A stretch of DNA of 64,000 bases from Paraburkholderia kururiensis (GCF_034424375.1 NZ_CP139965.1:2480001-2544000), one strand, 5' to 3'; positions 34,094-43,544 are shown, numbered from the stretch's first letter. Program-made: numbers and translations. The notes: generated from the letters alone by a model not told the origin.

Positions 34094-35242
34094 TCAAACC
34101 ACTCCGGATTTTAAGGGGACAAAGAAAACGCGATCAAGCCGCACTTCCCGCCACTGCGCGGGCCCGGTGCGCTCCACGAGCGTGAGCACCTGGGCGCTTT
34201 CGCTTTGCGCACCGTTCGCACCGGCCGAGCCCTGCTCGGCCACGGGCGCCACGAGCCGGCCGCCAATGGCGAGCTGCTCGAGAAGCGCCTGCGGCACGTC
34301 GAGCCCCGCTGCGGCGATCACGATTGCATCAAACGGCGCCGCTGCCGGCAGACCCAACCGCCCGTCGCCGTAATGCAGACGGATATTCGGAATGCGCAGC
34401 GGACGCAGATTCGTCTTGGCGCGCTCGTAGAGCGGCTTGATCCGTTCGATCGAATACACCTCGCGCGCCACCTGGCTCAGCACCGCGGCCTGATACCCGC
34501 AGCCCGTGCCGATTTCGAGCACGCTCGCAAGCGGTCGTCCCGCCGCGGCGAGCTCGATCATCCTGGCGACGACGGACGGTTTCGAGATCGTCTGGTGATG
34601 GCCGATCGGCAGCGCCGCATCTTCGTAGGCCTGAGTCGCGAGGCCCGGGTCGACGAACATGTGGCGCGGCACGACCGACATCGCATTGAGCACGCGCGAA
34701 TCGGCAATGCCGTTCGACCGCAGGCGTTCGACCATGCGCTCGCGCACCCGTTCCGAGGTCAGGGCGTGCGCGCCGTTCAAGGCGACATTGGGCGCACCGG
34801 TCGGCATCGCACGGGCACCGACTGACCGGACCGGATGCAACGAAGGCGATGCCATCGACGCCGCACCGGCCACCTTCTTCGGTGCGCCGGCAACCGAAGT
34901 GACGGCGGCGCCGCGCGGCCTCGCGGCGCTGTGTGGCTTCGCTGCCATGCCTTGCGGCGTACCGGCGTCGCGCGACTTGATCGCGACAGGTTGGGCCGGC
35001 TTCGCGGTAATCGCCTTCCCGGCGCGCGGCGACGCGGCGGCAGCCGGCTTCGCCACGACAGCAGGCTTCGCCGCGGCAAGCGGCTTCGGCGACATGGCCG
35101 GCGACCTCGTGACGCCCACCGGCTTCACCGCGCCCGCCGGTTTCGCGGCGCGCACATCGAGCGGCCCGCCGTCGCGCTTGCGCGGCTCGCGCACAAGGTC
35201 GGCGAGCTCCAGCGGAAAACGCTTTGCGCGCTCGCCAGTCAT
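34094..35242 (-). CDS. pcm: Protein-L-isoaspartate O-methyltransferase with long basic N-terminal extension
   Basis: The catalytic part (about residues 161-382) is a complete PCMT: LTSERVRERMVERL, VVPRHMFVDP, GHHQTISKPSVVARM and the SAM loop VLEIGTGCGYQAAVLSQ. It repairs isoaspartyl damage in ageing proteins. Ordinary Pcm has about 210-220 residues. Here about 160 residues precede it, rich in Ala, Lys and Pro (KPAVVAKPAAAASPRAGKA) and resembling histone H1-like tails. The ATG at 35242 overlaps the surE stop (four bases), which supports the long form, although internal Met codons (PAMSPKP, GARAMPTG) would allow shorter ones. Confidence 0.9.
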   Translation of the reverse strand: MTGERAKRFPLELADLVREPRKRDGGPLDVRAAKPAGAVKPVGVTRSPAMSPKPLAAAKPAVVAKPAAAASPRAGKAITAKPAQPVAIKSRDAGTPQGMAAKPHSAARPRGAAVTSVAGAPKKVAGAASMASPSLHPVRSVGARAMPTGAPNVALNGAHALTSERVRERMVERLRSNGIADSRVLNAMSVVPRHMFVDPGLATQAYEDAALPIGHHQTISKPSVVARMIELAAAGRPLASVLEIGTGCGYQAAVLSQVAREVYSIERIKPLYERAKTNLRPLRIPNIRLHYGDGRLGLPAAAPFDAIVIAAAGLDVPQALLEQLAIGGRLVAPVAEQGSAGANGAQSESAQVLTLVERTGPAQWREVRLDRVFFVPLKSGVV

Positions 35243-35997
35243 GAGGCCCTGCGGCCTGCGCGAAGCCAGTCGCGCGCAACGGGAAGCATCTGCGTGTGGG
35301 TGAGGTCGAGTTGCAGCGGCGTGATGGACACATGGCCCGTTGCGACCGCGTGGAAATCGGTGCCCTCGCTCGCGTCGCGCGCGCTGCCCGACGGACCGAT
35401 CCAGTAGATCGGCTCGCCGCGCGGATTGGTCTGGCGGATCACGGGCTGCGAGGGATGGCGCTTGCCCAGGCGGGTGACGCGCCAGTCGCCGAGCTCGTCG
35501 TAAGGCCGGTTGGGAATATTGACGTTCAGAAGCGGATGCCCCGGCAGCGGATGCTCGAGGAAATGCGCGACGATTTCGACCGCCACGCGGGTCGCATCTT
35601 CCAGATGCACCCAGTCCTTGTCGACAAGCGAGAACGCGATGGCCGGCACGCCGAACATGATGCCTTCCGTGGCGGCGGCCACCGTGCCCGAGTACAGCGT
35701 GTCCTCGCCCATGTTCTGGCCGTTGTTGATGCCAGATACGACGAGGTCGGGCTTGTGATCCAGCATGCCCGTGAGCGCGATGTGGACCGAATCCGTGGGC
35801 GTGCCGTTCACGTAATAGAAGCCGTTCGCCGAGCGCAGCACCGAAAGCGGACGCGACAGCGTGAGCGAGTTCGACGCCCCGCTGCAGTTCTGCTCGGGCG
35901 CCATCACCGTGACATCGGCAAGCGGCTTGAGCGCCGCGTAAAGCGCGGCGAGACCGGGTGCCAGATAGCCGTCGTCGTTGCTGAGGAGTATTCGCAT
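35239..35997 (-). CDS. surE: 5'/3'-nucleotidase SurE
   Basis: A 252-residue stationary-phase survival nucleotidase/exopolyphosphatase. The metal-binding start MRILLSNDDGYLAPG gives Asp8-Asp9; APEQNCSGASNSLT holds the conserved Ser and SGINNGQNMGEDTLYSGTVAAATEG the conserved Asn region. The ATG at 35997 gives the family N-terminus exactly. It is first in the surE-pcm-nlpD-rpoS-exonuclease order. A TACAAT box ends six bases before the ATG with no Shine-Dalgarno sequence between, so the mRNA may be leaderless. Confidence 0.95.
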   Translation of the reverse strand: MRILLSNDDGYLAPGLAALYAALKPLADVTVMAPEQNCSGASNSLTLSRPLSVLRSANGFYYVNGTPTDSVHIALTGMLDHKPDLVVSGINNGQNMGEDTLYSGTVAAATEGIMFGVPAIAFSLVDKDWVHLEDATRVAVEIVAHFLEHPLPGHPLLNVNIPNRPYDELGDWRVTRLGKRHPSQPVIRQTNPRGEPIYWIGPSGSARDASEGTDFHAVATGHVSITPLQLDLTHTQMLPVARDWLRAGRRAS

Positions 35998-36003
35998 CGG
36001 CCG

Positions 36004-36032
36004 ATTGTAACCGAGGAAAGAAGGCACGCGAA
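36004..36032 (-). promoter_or_regulatory. Promoter abutting surE (possible leaderless start)
   Basis: Minus strand: TACAAT at 36004-36009, followed by CGGCCG and then the surE ATG. A start site 7 bases downstream of the -10 would be the A of ATG. The -35 candidate, TTCGCG (36027-36032) at 17 bases, is weak. dnaX has the same geometry. Confidence 0.45.
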
Positions 36033-36176
36033 CGACACAGCTTGCCGCGCCGCTGCCCGCGCATCGCCGCGCAGACGTCCCGTCTTCCGGCGATTCGCAC
36101 CGGCGCGAAAGCGCACGTCCGTTCGCCATGCCGTACACTGCCTGTCCGACATTCGCCTGCACTGTGAGGAGACGTC

Positions 36177-37148
<972 letters not shown>

Positions 37149-37256
37149 GGGGGCGCCGGGCGGTTCTCTTCGACGCACGCGAGGACGGATTCCGTCTCGA
37201 CGTTTTGTCGCGGACTTTCGCCCCACGCCCGTCTCGCAGGCTCGCGCTTTGGCCCA

Positions 37257-38540
37257 TCAAATGACGTGCCGCTCCCGCAGTTGCGCGATGCGATTCGCGT
37301 CGTAACCCAGGCCGCGCAGCACTTCGTCGGTATGCTCGCCGAGCTGCGGGCCGAGCCAGCGCGTCTCGCCCGGCGTCTCGGAGAAGCGGGGCGTCACGGC
37401 GGGCAGCGCCACCTCCACGCCGTCCTGCCACTTGAAGCGCTGAATCATCTGGCGCGCGATGTACTGCGGGTCGGTGAACATGTCGGCGACGCTGTAGATG
37501 CGGCCCGCCGGCACCTCGGCTTCGTTCAGCACCGCGAGCGCCTCGTCGATCGTGCGGCTCGCGAGCCACGCCGCGATCGCGCCGTCGATTTCGGCGGTGC
37601 GCGGCACACGGCCGTCGTTATGCGCGAGCGCCGGATCGTTGGCGAGGTCGTCGCGGCCAATGGCCAGCATCAGGCGACGAAAGATCGGATCGCTGTTGCC
37701 GCCGATCACGATGCTGCCGTCGCGGCAAGGGTAGGTGTTGGACGGCACGATGCCCGGCAGCGATGCGCCGGTGCGCTCGCGCACCATGCCGTAAAGCCCG
37801 TATTCGGGCACCACGCTCTCCATCATGTTGAAGACCGCTTCGTAGAGCGCGACGTCGACCACCTGTCCCTTGCCGCCGTTGACCTGGCGATGATGCAGCG
37901 CCATCAGCGCGCCGATCACGCCGTGCAGCGCCGCGATCGAATCGCCGATCGAAATGCCGATGCGCGGCGGCGGCAGATCGGGGTAGCCCGTGATGTGGCG
38001 CAGCCCGCCCATCGATTCGGCGATCGCACCAAAGCCGGGGCGGTCGCGATACGGGCCGGTCTGCCCGTAACCGGAAAGGCGCACCATCACAAGGCCGGGG
38101 TTGTTTTTGCAGAGCACGTCGTAACCAAGGCCCAGCTTTTCGAGCAGGCCGGGCCGGAAGTTTTCCACCACGATGTCGGCTTCGCGCGCGAGACGACGCA
38201 CGATCTCCTTGCCCTCCTCGGCCTTGAGATTCACCGTCACGGACTTCTTGTTGCGCGCCTGCACGGCCCACCACAACGAGGTGCCGCCTACCTCGGGATA
38301 AAGCTTGCGCCACTTGCGCAGCGGATCGCCGCCCTTCGGGTCTTCGATCTTCACGACGTCCGCGCCGAACTCGCCAAGGAGCCGCGCTGCGAAGGGGCCT
38401 GCGATCAGCGTACCGAGTTCGAGCACCTTGACGCCGGCGAGCGGCCCGCTCGGCTTGCCGGCGGCAGCGGTGGCGTGCTGCGTGGCGCCCTCGTCGTGAG
38501 CGGCGGGATGCTGCGGGGATTGGGGGGAGGCTGCGCTCAT
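37257..38540 (-). CDS. Class III CoA-transferase (CaiB/BaiF family)
   Basis: A 427-residue enzyme of the CaiB/BaiF/Frc family that moves CoA between carboxylic acids. Conserved blocks are GVKVLELGTLIAGPFAARLLGEFGADVVKIEDP near residue 36, VENFRPGLLEKLGLGYDVL, MVRLSGYGQTGPYRDRPGFGAIAESMGG and GISIGDSIAALHGVIGALMAL with the likely catalytic Asp. The donor and acceptor acids are unknown. The first about 30 residues are a low-complexity Ala/Ser/His/Gln stretch. The start at 38540 is the first sensible ATG. It lies about 155 bases downstream of recR and is not obviously part of that operon. Confidence 0.88.
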   Translation of the reverse strand: MSAASPQSPQHPAAHDEGATQHATAAAGKPSGPLAGVKVLELGTLIAGPFAARLLGEFGADVVKIEDPKGGDPLRKWRKLYPEVGGTSLWWAVQARNKKSVTVNLKAEEGKEIVRRLAREADIVVENFRPGLLEKLGLGYDVLCKNNPGLVMVRLSGYGQTGPYRDRPGFGAIAESMGGLRHITGYPDLPPPRIGISIGDSIAALHGVIGALMALHHRQVNGGKGQVVDVALYEAVFNMMESVVPEYGLYGMVRERTGASLPGIVPSNTYPCRDGSIVIGGNSDPIFRRLMLAIGRDDLANDPALAHNDGRVPRTAEIDGAIAAWLASRTIDEALAVLNEAEVPAGRIYSVADMFTDPQYIARQMIQRFKWQDGVEVALPAVTPRFSETPGETRWLGPQLGEHTDEVLRGLGYDANRIAQLRERHVI

Positions 38541-38695
38541 CTGTCTTGTGTCTCTGGGTGATGTCCGGCGCGAAGGTCTGGCGACGACTGCGGGTGCCTT
38601 CTGCGGGTGCCTATCTGGCGCGGCGTTTTCTCGCGGCGCCGTCGCAGCGCAGGCGGGTCGCGTTAGCGGCGCCGCAGGCAGCGCCGGTTGCACCG

Positions 38696-39292
38696 CTAAA
38701 GCGAGCGTCTGTCGAGCATCGCGCGCGCGATCGTGCCGGCGTCCACGTACTCGAGTTCGCCGCCCACCGGCACGCCGCGCGCGAGCCGCGTCACCGCGAG
38801 ACCGCGCGCCTTGAGCGTCTGCCCCAGGTAGTGCGCGGTCGCCTCGCCTTCGTTCGTGAAGTTGGTGGCAAGCACGACTTCCTTGACGACGCCGTCCGAC
38901 GCGCGCTTCACGAGCCGATCGAAATGGATTTCCTTCGGACCGATGCCGTCGAGCGGACTCAGCCGCCCCATCAGCACGAAGTACAGGCCGCGATAGGTCA
39001 TGGTCTGTTCGAGCATGATCTGGTCGGCGGGCGTTTCGACGACGCACAACAGCGTCGGATCACGCTCGGCATCGCTGCAGACCTCGCAGATGCGCGCTTC
39101 GGTGAAGGTGTTGCACTTCTCGCAGTGCTGCAGATGCTCGGTCGCAAACAGCAGCGCGCGGCCGAGCTTCTCCGCGCCTTCCAGGTCGTGCTGCATCAGG
39201 TGGTACGCCATGCGCTGCGCGGACTTCGGTCCGACGCCGGGCAGCGCACGCAGCGCTTCGACGAGCGCTGCGAGGGCGGATGGTTGCTTCAT
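38696..39292 (-). CDS. recR: Recombination mediator RecR
   Basis: A 198-residue protein with three visible parts: a helix-hairpin-helix (LRALPGVGPKSAQRMAYHL), a C4 zinc finger (CEKCNTFTEARICEVC) and a Toprim domain beginning CVVETPADQIMLEQT. With RecO it loads RecA on gapped single-stranded DNA. Length is standard. It ends the conserved dnaX-ybaB-recR order, 28 bases after ybaB. Confidence 0.96.
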   Translation of the reverse strand: MKQPSALAALVEALRALPGVGPKSAQRMAYHLMQHDLEGAEKLGRALLFATEHLQHCEKCNTFTEARICEVCSDAERDPTLLCVVETPADQIMLEQTMTYRGLYFVLMGRLSPLDGIGPKEIHFDRLVKRASDGVVKEVVLATNFTNEGEATAHYLGQTLKARGLAVTRLARGVPVGGELEYVDAGTIARAMLDRRSL

Positions 39293-39320
39293 GCGAAATC
39301 GGTTCCGCTTGGCGTGCGCC

Positions 39321-39647
39321 TCAGAACGGCAGCTTGAAGCCCGGCGGCAGCGGCAGACCGGAGGTCATGCCACCCATCTTCTCCTGCGTGGTGGCTTCGG
39401 CCTTACGCACGGCGTCGTTGAAGGCGGCGGCGACGAGGTCTTCCAGCATGTCCTTGTCGTCGGCAAGCAGGCTCGGGTCGATCGAGACGCGACGCACATC
39501 GTTGCGGCACGTCATCGTCACCTTCACGAGGCCCGCGCCGGACTGCCCTTCCACTTCGATCTGCGCGAGCTGCTCCTGCATCTTCTTCATGTTTTCCTGC
39601 ATCTGCTGGGCCTGCTTCATGAGCCCGGCGAGTTGGCCTTTCATCAT
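39321..39647 (-). CDS. ybaB: Nucleoid-associated protein, YbaB/EbfC family
   Basis: A 108-residue DNA-binding protein with the usual Met/Gln-rich helical start MMKGQLAGLMKQAQQMQENM and the family centre VKVTMTCRNDVRRVSIDPSLL. It binds DNA as a dimer and may influence nucleoid structure and gene expression. AAGGAG (39656-39661) is eight bases from the ATG at 39647 and only two from the upstream GTG, so the ATG is chosen. It sits between dnaX and recR, as in most proteobacteria. Confidence 0.95.
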   Translation of the reverse strand: MMKGQLAGLMKQAQQMQENMKKMQEQLAQIEVEGQSGAGLVKVTMTCRNDVRRVSIDPSLLADDKDMLEDLVAAAFNDAVRKAEATTQEKMGGMTSGLPLPPGFKLPF

Positions 39648-39715
39648 GGTCACTGCTCCTTGTGGATTCTGTGGATTCGAAAACGGGACGCCTCGCGCGC
39701 GGCAAGGCTCAGGGG

Positions 39716-42190
39716 TTAGTGGCCGGCCGACGCGCCGCTGGCGCCCATGCCTGCGTCCGGCACGATGGGCCGGATGGAACCCGGCACGATGCTCGCGCCG
39801 AACTCGCGGATCAATTGCTGCACGAACGGGGCGGCGCCGATCTCGCGCTCGGCGTCGCGCTGACGCTGGGCACGCGCGGCCGCATCGAGCGCGGCGGCCG
39901 TGCGACGCGCAGGGCCTACCTCGACCAGCACCTCGACCGGCTTGCCGAGCCGCTCGGCAAGCGCGGCCTTCAGTTTGGCGACCTGCGTGGCCTCGGCATA
40001 CTGCGGCACCGGCACGCTGAGCTTGAGCGTGGTGCCGTCGAGCGCCGTGAGTTCGCTATTGAACGCGAGCTGATATGAGATGCCTTTGAGCGCCAGGCCG
40101 ACGGCGAGCGCGGGCCAGTCGCCGACAAAGCCGATGGCGTCGAGCGCGATGCCGGGCGGCAACTGGCTCACGTCGATCACGGGCGGAGCGGCGGGTGCGG
40201 CTGAAGCCGGCTTCGCGTTGCCTGACGGCGGGTAGCCCGGCTCACTGTCGAATACGGGCATGAACCGGTCGTCGTTGTCGTCGACAGGCGCGAAGTACGC
40301 GTCCTCGGCGCCGGCGGGCAGGTAGTCGTCAGGCGGGATGTCGTCCCACGGCGGCATCGACGGAGCGGCGTCGCTTGCATCTTGCACCTGCGCGCGGGCG
40401 CCCGACGGCGACGCCTCTTCGGCGCGCCGCGATGCGGCCGGCGCGGGAACCGGAACGTTGACGCGAGGCGCAGCGGGCTTACGTTCGGGCGCGGGCTGAG
40501 CGGAAGACTGTGCGACAGGCTTCGATGTGGGCGTTGAAGCGCCCCCCGCTGAGGCGGCGACGGAGCGGCTGCGGTCGGTCGATACCTTCATGCCGGCGTT
40601 GCGCAGCACGTCGAGCGCTGCGCTCGCACCACCGCGGCGCGGCGCGGCGGCCGGTGCGGGCGTCCGCGCTGGCTCGGACCGCTCGCTCGAGGCAGCGGGC
40701 GCGTCTGCAATGGAGGCACTCCCCGGCGTGATGACCTCGGGCGCACGAGGCGCAGCGTCGAGCGGTGTGTCGTCGCTTGCAGCCTCAGTTGCTTGCGCCT
40801 CCCCGTGGGCGGCGGAGGTTGCGGTTGCCTCGATCTCGGTTTCCCACGGCGGGGCAACGGCAGGCGCCTGCGTGGACAGGTCGGTCGCTTGTAGTGGAAC
40901 GTCGGCGGTTGCCGGAGAAGCGGTTCCGGCGCGCGTAGCCGTAACCGTAGACGAAGGCGCCGAAACCGACGACTGCATGGCAGCCGGCGCCGCGGCTTGC
41001 GCGCCCGTCGCCATGGCAGGGGTCGTCGAACGCGGGCCGTTCGTGCCAGCCGACGCGGGTTTCACGGCGCGGGCGCCGCCCGTCCCGCCGCCCCCTGTTC
41101 CGTTTGCAGCGGGCTCGAAGGCCAGCATGCGCAGCAGCGTCATCGTGAAGCCCGCGTATTCGTCGGGAGCGAGCCCAAGCTCGCTTCGGCCGATCGTCGC
41201 GATCTGGTAGAAAAGCTGCACGGCCTCGGGACTCAGTGCTTCGGCAAAGCGTCGCAAGTCCGCCGCTTCGGGCCATTCGTCGAGCACCGACGACGGCGCG
41301 AACTGCGCCCACGCCACGCGATGCAGCAAGCCCGCGAGATCCTGCAGCGCGGTGGAGAACGACAGGCTGCGCGACGACATTTCGTCGGCGATCGCGAGCA
41401 CGGCGGCGCCGTCGCCTTCTATCAGCGCGTCGATGAGGCGAACCAGATAGCTCTGGTCGAGCGCGCCGAGCATGCCGCGCACCGCCTCTTCGGTCACCTG
41501 GTTCGCGGAATACGCGATGGCCTGGTCGGTGAGCGAAAGCGCATCGCGCATCGAGCCGTCCGCGGCACGCGCGAGCAAGCGTAGCGCCTGCGGTTCGAAT
41601 GCGACCTGCTCCTCGCCGAGGATGCGCTCCAGATGCGACACGATATGGCCGGCCGGCATCTGCTTAAGGTTGAACTGCAGACAGCGCGAGAGCACCGTCA
41701 CGGGAATCTTCTGCGGGTCCGTCGTGGCGAGGATGAACTTGACGTGCGGCGGCGGTTCTTCGAGCGTCTTCAACATCGCGTTGAACGCGTGGTTCGTGAG
41801 CATGTGCACTTCGTCGATCATATAGACCTTGAAGCGCGCATCCACCGGCGCATAGACGGCGCGCTCGAGCAGCGCCGCCATTTCGTCCACACCGCGATTA
41901 CTCGCCGCGTCCATTTCCACGTAGTCGACGAAGCGCCCCTCGTCGATTTCCCGGCACGCGCGGCACACGCCGCACGGCGTCGCCGTCACGCCGGTCTCGC
42001 AATTGAGCGCCTTCGCGAAGATCCGCGAGAGCGTGGTCTTGCCCACACCACGCGTTCCGGTAAACAGATAGGCGTGATGCAGCCGTCCGCCGTCGAGCGC
42101 GTGCGTGAGCGCGCGCACCACGTGCTCCTGTCCGACGAGCGAAGCGAAATCCTTCGGCCGCCACTTGCGTGCGAGAACTTGATAGGTCAT
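39716..42190 (-). CDS. dnaX: DNA polymerase III subunit gamma/tau
   Basis: An 824-residue clamp-loader ATPase. Residues 1-360 hold the AAA+ module: Walker A GTRGVGKTTLSR, a zinc module with four cysteines (CETGVTATPCGVCRAC), DEVHML and the sensor-1 LATTDPQ. Residues about 375-640 are an Ala/Ser/Thr/Pro-rich linker, and the last about 170 residues (SQLPPGIALDAIGFVGDWPALAVGL onward) are the tau domain that contacts the polymerase and helicase. I could not identify a slippery sequence for a short gamma product. A TACAAT box lies six bases before the ATG without a Shine-Dalgarno sequence. It is followed by ybaB and recR. Confidence 0.95.
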   Translation of the reverse strand: MTYQVLARKWRPKDFASLVGQEHVVRALTHALDGGRLHHAYLFTGTRGVGKTTLSRIFAKALNCETGVTATPCGVCRACREIDEGRFVDYVEMDAASNRGVDEMAALLERAVYAPVDARFKVYMIDEVHMLTNHAFNAMLKTLEEPPPHVKFILATTDPQKIPVTVLSRCLQFNLKQMPAGHIVSHLERILGEEQVAFEPQALRLLARAADGSMRDALSLTDQAIAYSANQVTEEAVRGMLGALDQSYLVRLIDALIEGDGAAVLAIADEMSSRSLSFSTALQDLAGLLHRVAWAQFAPSSVLDEWPEAADLRRFAEALSPEAVQLFYQIATIGRSELGLAPDEYAGFTMTLLRMLAFEPAANGTGGGGTGGARAVKPASAGTNGPRSTTPAMATGAQAAAPAAMQSSVSAPSSTVTATRAGTASPATADVPLQATDLSTQAPAVAPPWETEIEATATSAAHGEAQATEAASDDTPLDAAPRAPEVITPGSASIADAPAASSERSEPARTPAPAAAPRRGGASAALDVLRNAGMKVSTDRSRSVAASAGGASTPTSKPVAQSSAQPAPERKPAAPRVNVPVPAPAASRRAEEASPSGARAQVQDASDAAPSMPPWDDIPPDDYLPAGAEDAYFAPVDDNDDRFMPVFDSEPGYPPSGNAKPASAAPAAPPVIDVSQLPPGIALDAIGFVGDWPALAVGLALKGISYQLAFNSELTALDGTTLKLSVPVPQYAEATQVAKLKAALAERLGKPVEVLVEVGPARRTAAALDAAARAQRQRDAEREIGAAPFVQQLIREFGASIVPGSIRPIVPDAGMGASGASAGH

Positions 42191-42196
42191 CGGGAA

Positions 42197-42202
42197 ATTG
42201 TA
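42197..42202 (-). promoter_or_regulatory. -10 box abutting dnaX (possible leaderless start)
   Basis: Minus-strand TACAAT, then TTCCCG, then the dnaX ATG at 42188-42190. The A of ATG is the seventh base after the -10 hexamer, a normal start-site distance. No Shine-Dalgarno sequence fits between. The -35 region is weak. Confidence 0.45.
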
Positions 42203-42500
42203 TCAGCAACCCAGGGGCGCAAAGACCAGCCCGCGCCCGGCGGCGCGGCGTCACGCCGGCCGACCGCAGCACGCGAGGCGCGGCAGCCGCGGATGATACA
42301 GGGCGAATACCATGGGCCTGCGAGAAATGCCCCGCCCGAAACGCAGAGCCGGCGAATCAGCGGCGTGATATCGCGCGAAAGCAATCGCTGGACAGGTGCG
42401 AAAAACGGTGACGAAAACGTGTGGGGGTGCGGCGGGAAATCGTTGAAAACGGCGCGCTGGAAATGACGCGAACAAACACGCGCGAAACAACCGGGAAGAT

Positions 42501-42514
42501 ACAAAAAAGAAAAG
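42501..42514 (-). terminator. T-rich end of ffs
   Basis: Immediately after the closing stem of the SRP RNA the minus strand reads TCTTTTCTTTTTTG. The long hairpin of the RNA itself may serve as the terminator stem. Confidence 0.45.
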
Positions 42515-42520
42515 AGGAAG

Positions 42521-42620
42521 GTGACGAGCCTGACCCTCGGCACTGGCGGAAAACGGCTGTGGCTGCTTCGTTCCCGACCTGACCAGGTTGACCGCCCCTC
42601 CATGCGAGGAGGCCCGTCAC
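42521..42620 (-). ncRNA. ffs: 4.5S signal recognition particle RNA
   Basis: The minus strand contains the universal SRP RNA core CTGGTCAGGTCGGGAACGAA followed by GCAGCC, as in E. coli 4.5S RNA with two base differences. The ends pair: GTGACGGGCCT at the 5' end with AGGCTCGTCAC at the 3' end (one G-U pair), giving a single long hairpin of about 100 nt, the usual bacterial short form. It binds Ffh to target membrane proteins. A -10 box TAGAAT lies six bases upstream of the predicted 5' end, and a T-rich run (complement of 42501-42514) follows the 3' end. Confidence 0.95.
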
Positions 42621-43004
42621 GTCGCATTCTAGCATCGGTGGCCGCACAACGCGACTGCTCTCGCGTCGAAACATGTTTTACCCGCTGAGAACGGGCACTC
42701 TTGTATCCGCTGCGGACGCCACCAGACAGGCTTCGCCGCGGCATCAAAACGTCGGTGACCCTACCGTCGGCATGAGTACTATCACCACCGGCAGCACATA
42801 GCAATTTAGGCTACACTGGCGCTGCAAATACCGGCAAAGCCGCTGGAATTCAAGGTTCTTCGCGCGAATCCGACGTCAGCGCTTTTTATATCGCAAGCGC
42901 TTTCGGCCTGATCTCGACAGCGGCGCGAACGGACGTCTTTTCAGTTTTGGTGTATCGTGGCGGACACTTTTGGCAAGCCTCGATCCTAAAGAGGTATTCA
43001 CACA
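42621..43004. other. Region between ffs and trxA, no gene seen
   Basis: About 385 bases. The left end holds the ffs promoter. A plus-strand TACACT at 42812-42817 and a TTTTGGTGTATCGT stretch near 42950 are possible trxA promoter elements, both with weak partners. AAAGAGG lies upstream of the trxA ATG as its ribosome-binding site. Confidence 0.4.
42626..42631 (-). promoter_or_regulatory. -10 box of the ffs promoter
   Basis: Minus-strand TAGAAT followed by GCGAC and the first G of the SRP RNA, a normal -10 to start distance. The -35 element is not close to consensus. Confidence 0.55.
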
Positions 43005-43331
43005 ATGAGCGAACAAATCAAGCACATTACCGACGCATCGTTCGAGCAGGACGTCGTCAAGTCCGACAAGCCGGTGCTGCTCGACTTCTGGGCCGAGTGG
43101 TGTGGTCCCTGCAAGATGATTGCGCCGATTCTCGACGAGGTCGCGAAGGATTACGGCGACCGTCTGCAGATCGCGAAGATCAACGTGGACGAACATCAAT
43201 CGACGCCGGTCAAGTTCGGCGTGCGCGGCATTCCGACGTTGATCCTCTTCAAGAACGGTGCCGTTGCGGCACAAAAGGTAGGGGCGCTGTCGAAGTCCCA
43301 GCTCACCGCGTTCCTCGACAGCCACCTCTAA
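43005..43331 (+). CDS. trxA: Thioredoxin 1
   Basis: A 108-residue redox protein with the active site WCGPC (Cys33, Cys36) and the cis-proline segment VRGIPTLILF. It reduces disulphides in cytoplasmic proteins, including ribonucleotide reductase and methionine sulphoxide reductases. Length and motif match E. coli Trx1. The start has AAAGAGG upstream. It is followed by rho in the same direction, with a hairpin and a separate promoter between. Confidence 0.97.
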   Translation: MSEQIKHITDASFEQDVVKSDKPVLLDFWAEWCGPCKMIAPILDEVAKDYGDRLQIAKINVDEHQSTPVKFGVRGIPTLILFKNGAVAAQKVGALSKSQLTAFLDSHL

Positions 43332-43355
43332 GCGCCTGATACGCGCGTTGCGCGA

Positions 43356-43395
43356 GTCATTGCGCGTGTTGTCAGCCGGCAACACGCGCAATGAC
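43356..43395 (+). terminator. Perfect 16-base stem after trxA
   Basis: Arms GTCATTGCGCGTGTTG (43356-43371) and CAACACGCGCAATGAC (43380-43395) pair without mismatch around an 8-base loop. No T-run follows (AACATG), so it may protect the trxA mRNA 3' end or act with Rho rather than as a standard intrinsic terminator. Confidence 0.6.
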
Positions 43396-43437
43396 AACAT
43401 GTCCGTCTGCCGCGCAGGCGGATTTTCGCGTGTGCTA

Positions 43438-43446
43438 TGCTAGAAT
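43438..43446 (+). promoter_or_regulatory. Extended -10 promoter for rho
   Basis: TGC directly before TAGAAT (43441-43446). The leader to the rho ATG at 43545 is about 90 bases and contains a small hairpin GAGCGG-TT-CCGCTC near 43480; Rho genes are often autoregulated in their leader. Confidence 0.5.
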
Positions 43447-43544
43447 CAATAAGGCGTCGGACAGGCGCCTAAGTCCTTGAGCGGTTCCGCTCACCCTCCT
43501 CCCATATTTCATTTCGTCGCATTCCTCCCCGACGGGTTCTCCGT

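Larger units (their letters stand above)
42191..42520. other. Region between ffs and dnaX, no gene seen
   Basis: About 330 bases downstream of the SRP RNA and upstream of dnaX. It holds the dnaX promoter at its dnaX end. At the other end is a minus-strand T-rich run (complement of 42501-42514) that probably terminates the SRP RNA. No protein-like ORF is present. Confidence 0.5.

Noticed and set aside
40180..41080. Programmed frameshift in dnaX making a short gamma subunit
   Set aside because: I could not find an A-rich slippery heptamer with a following stem in the linker; the frame is continuous to the tau end.
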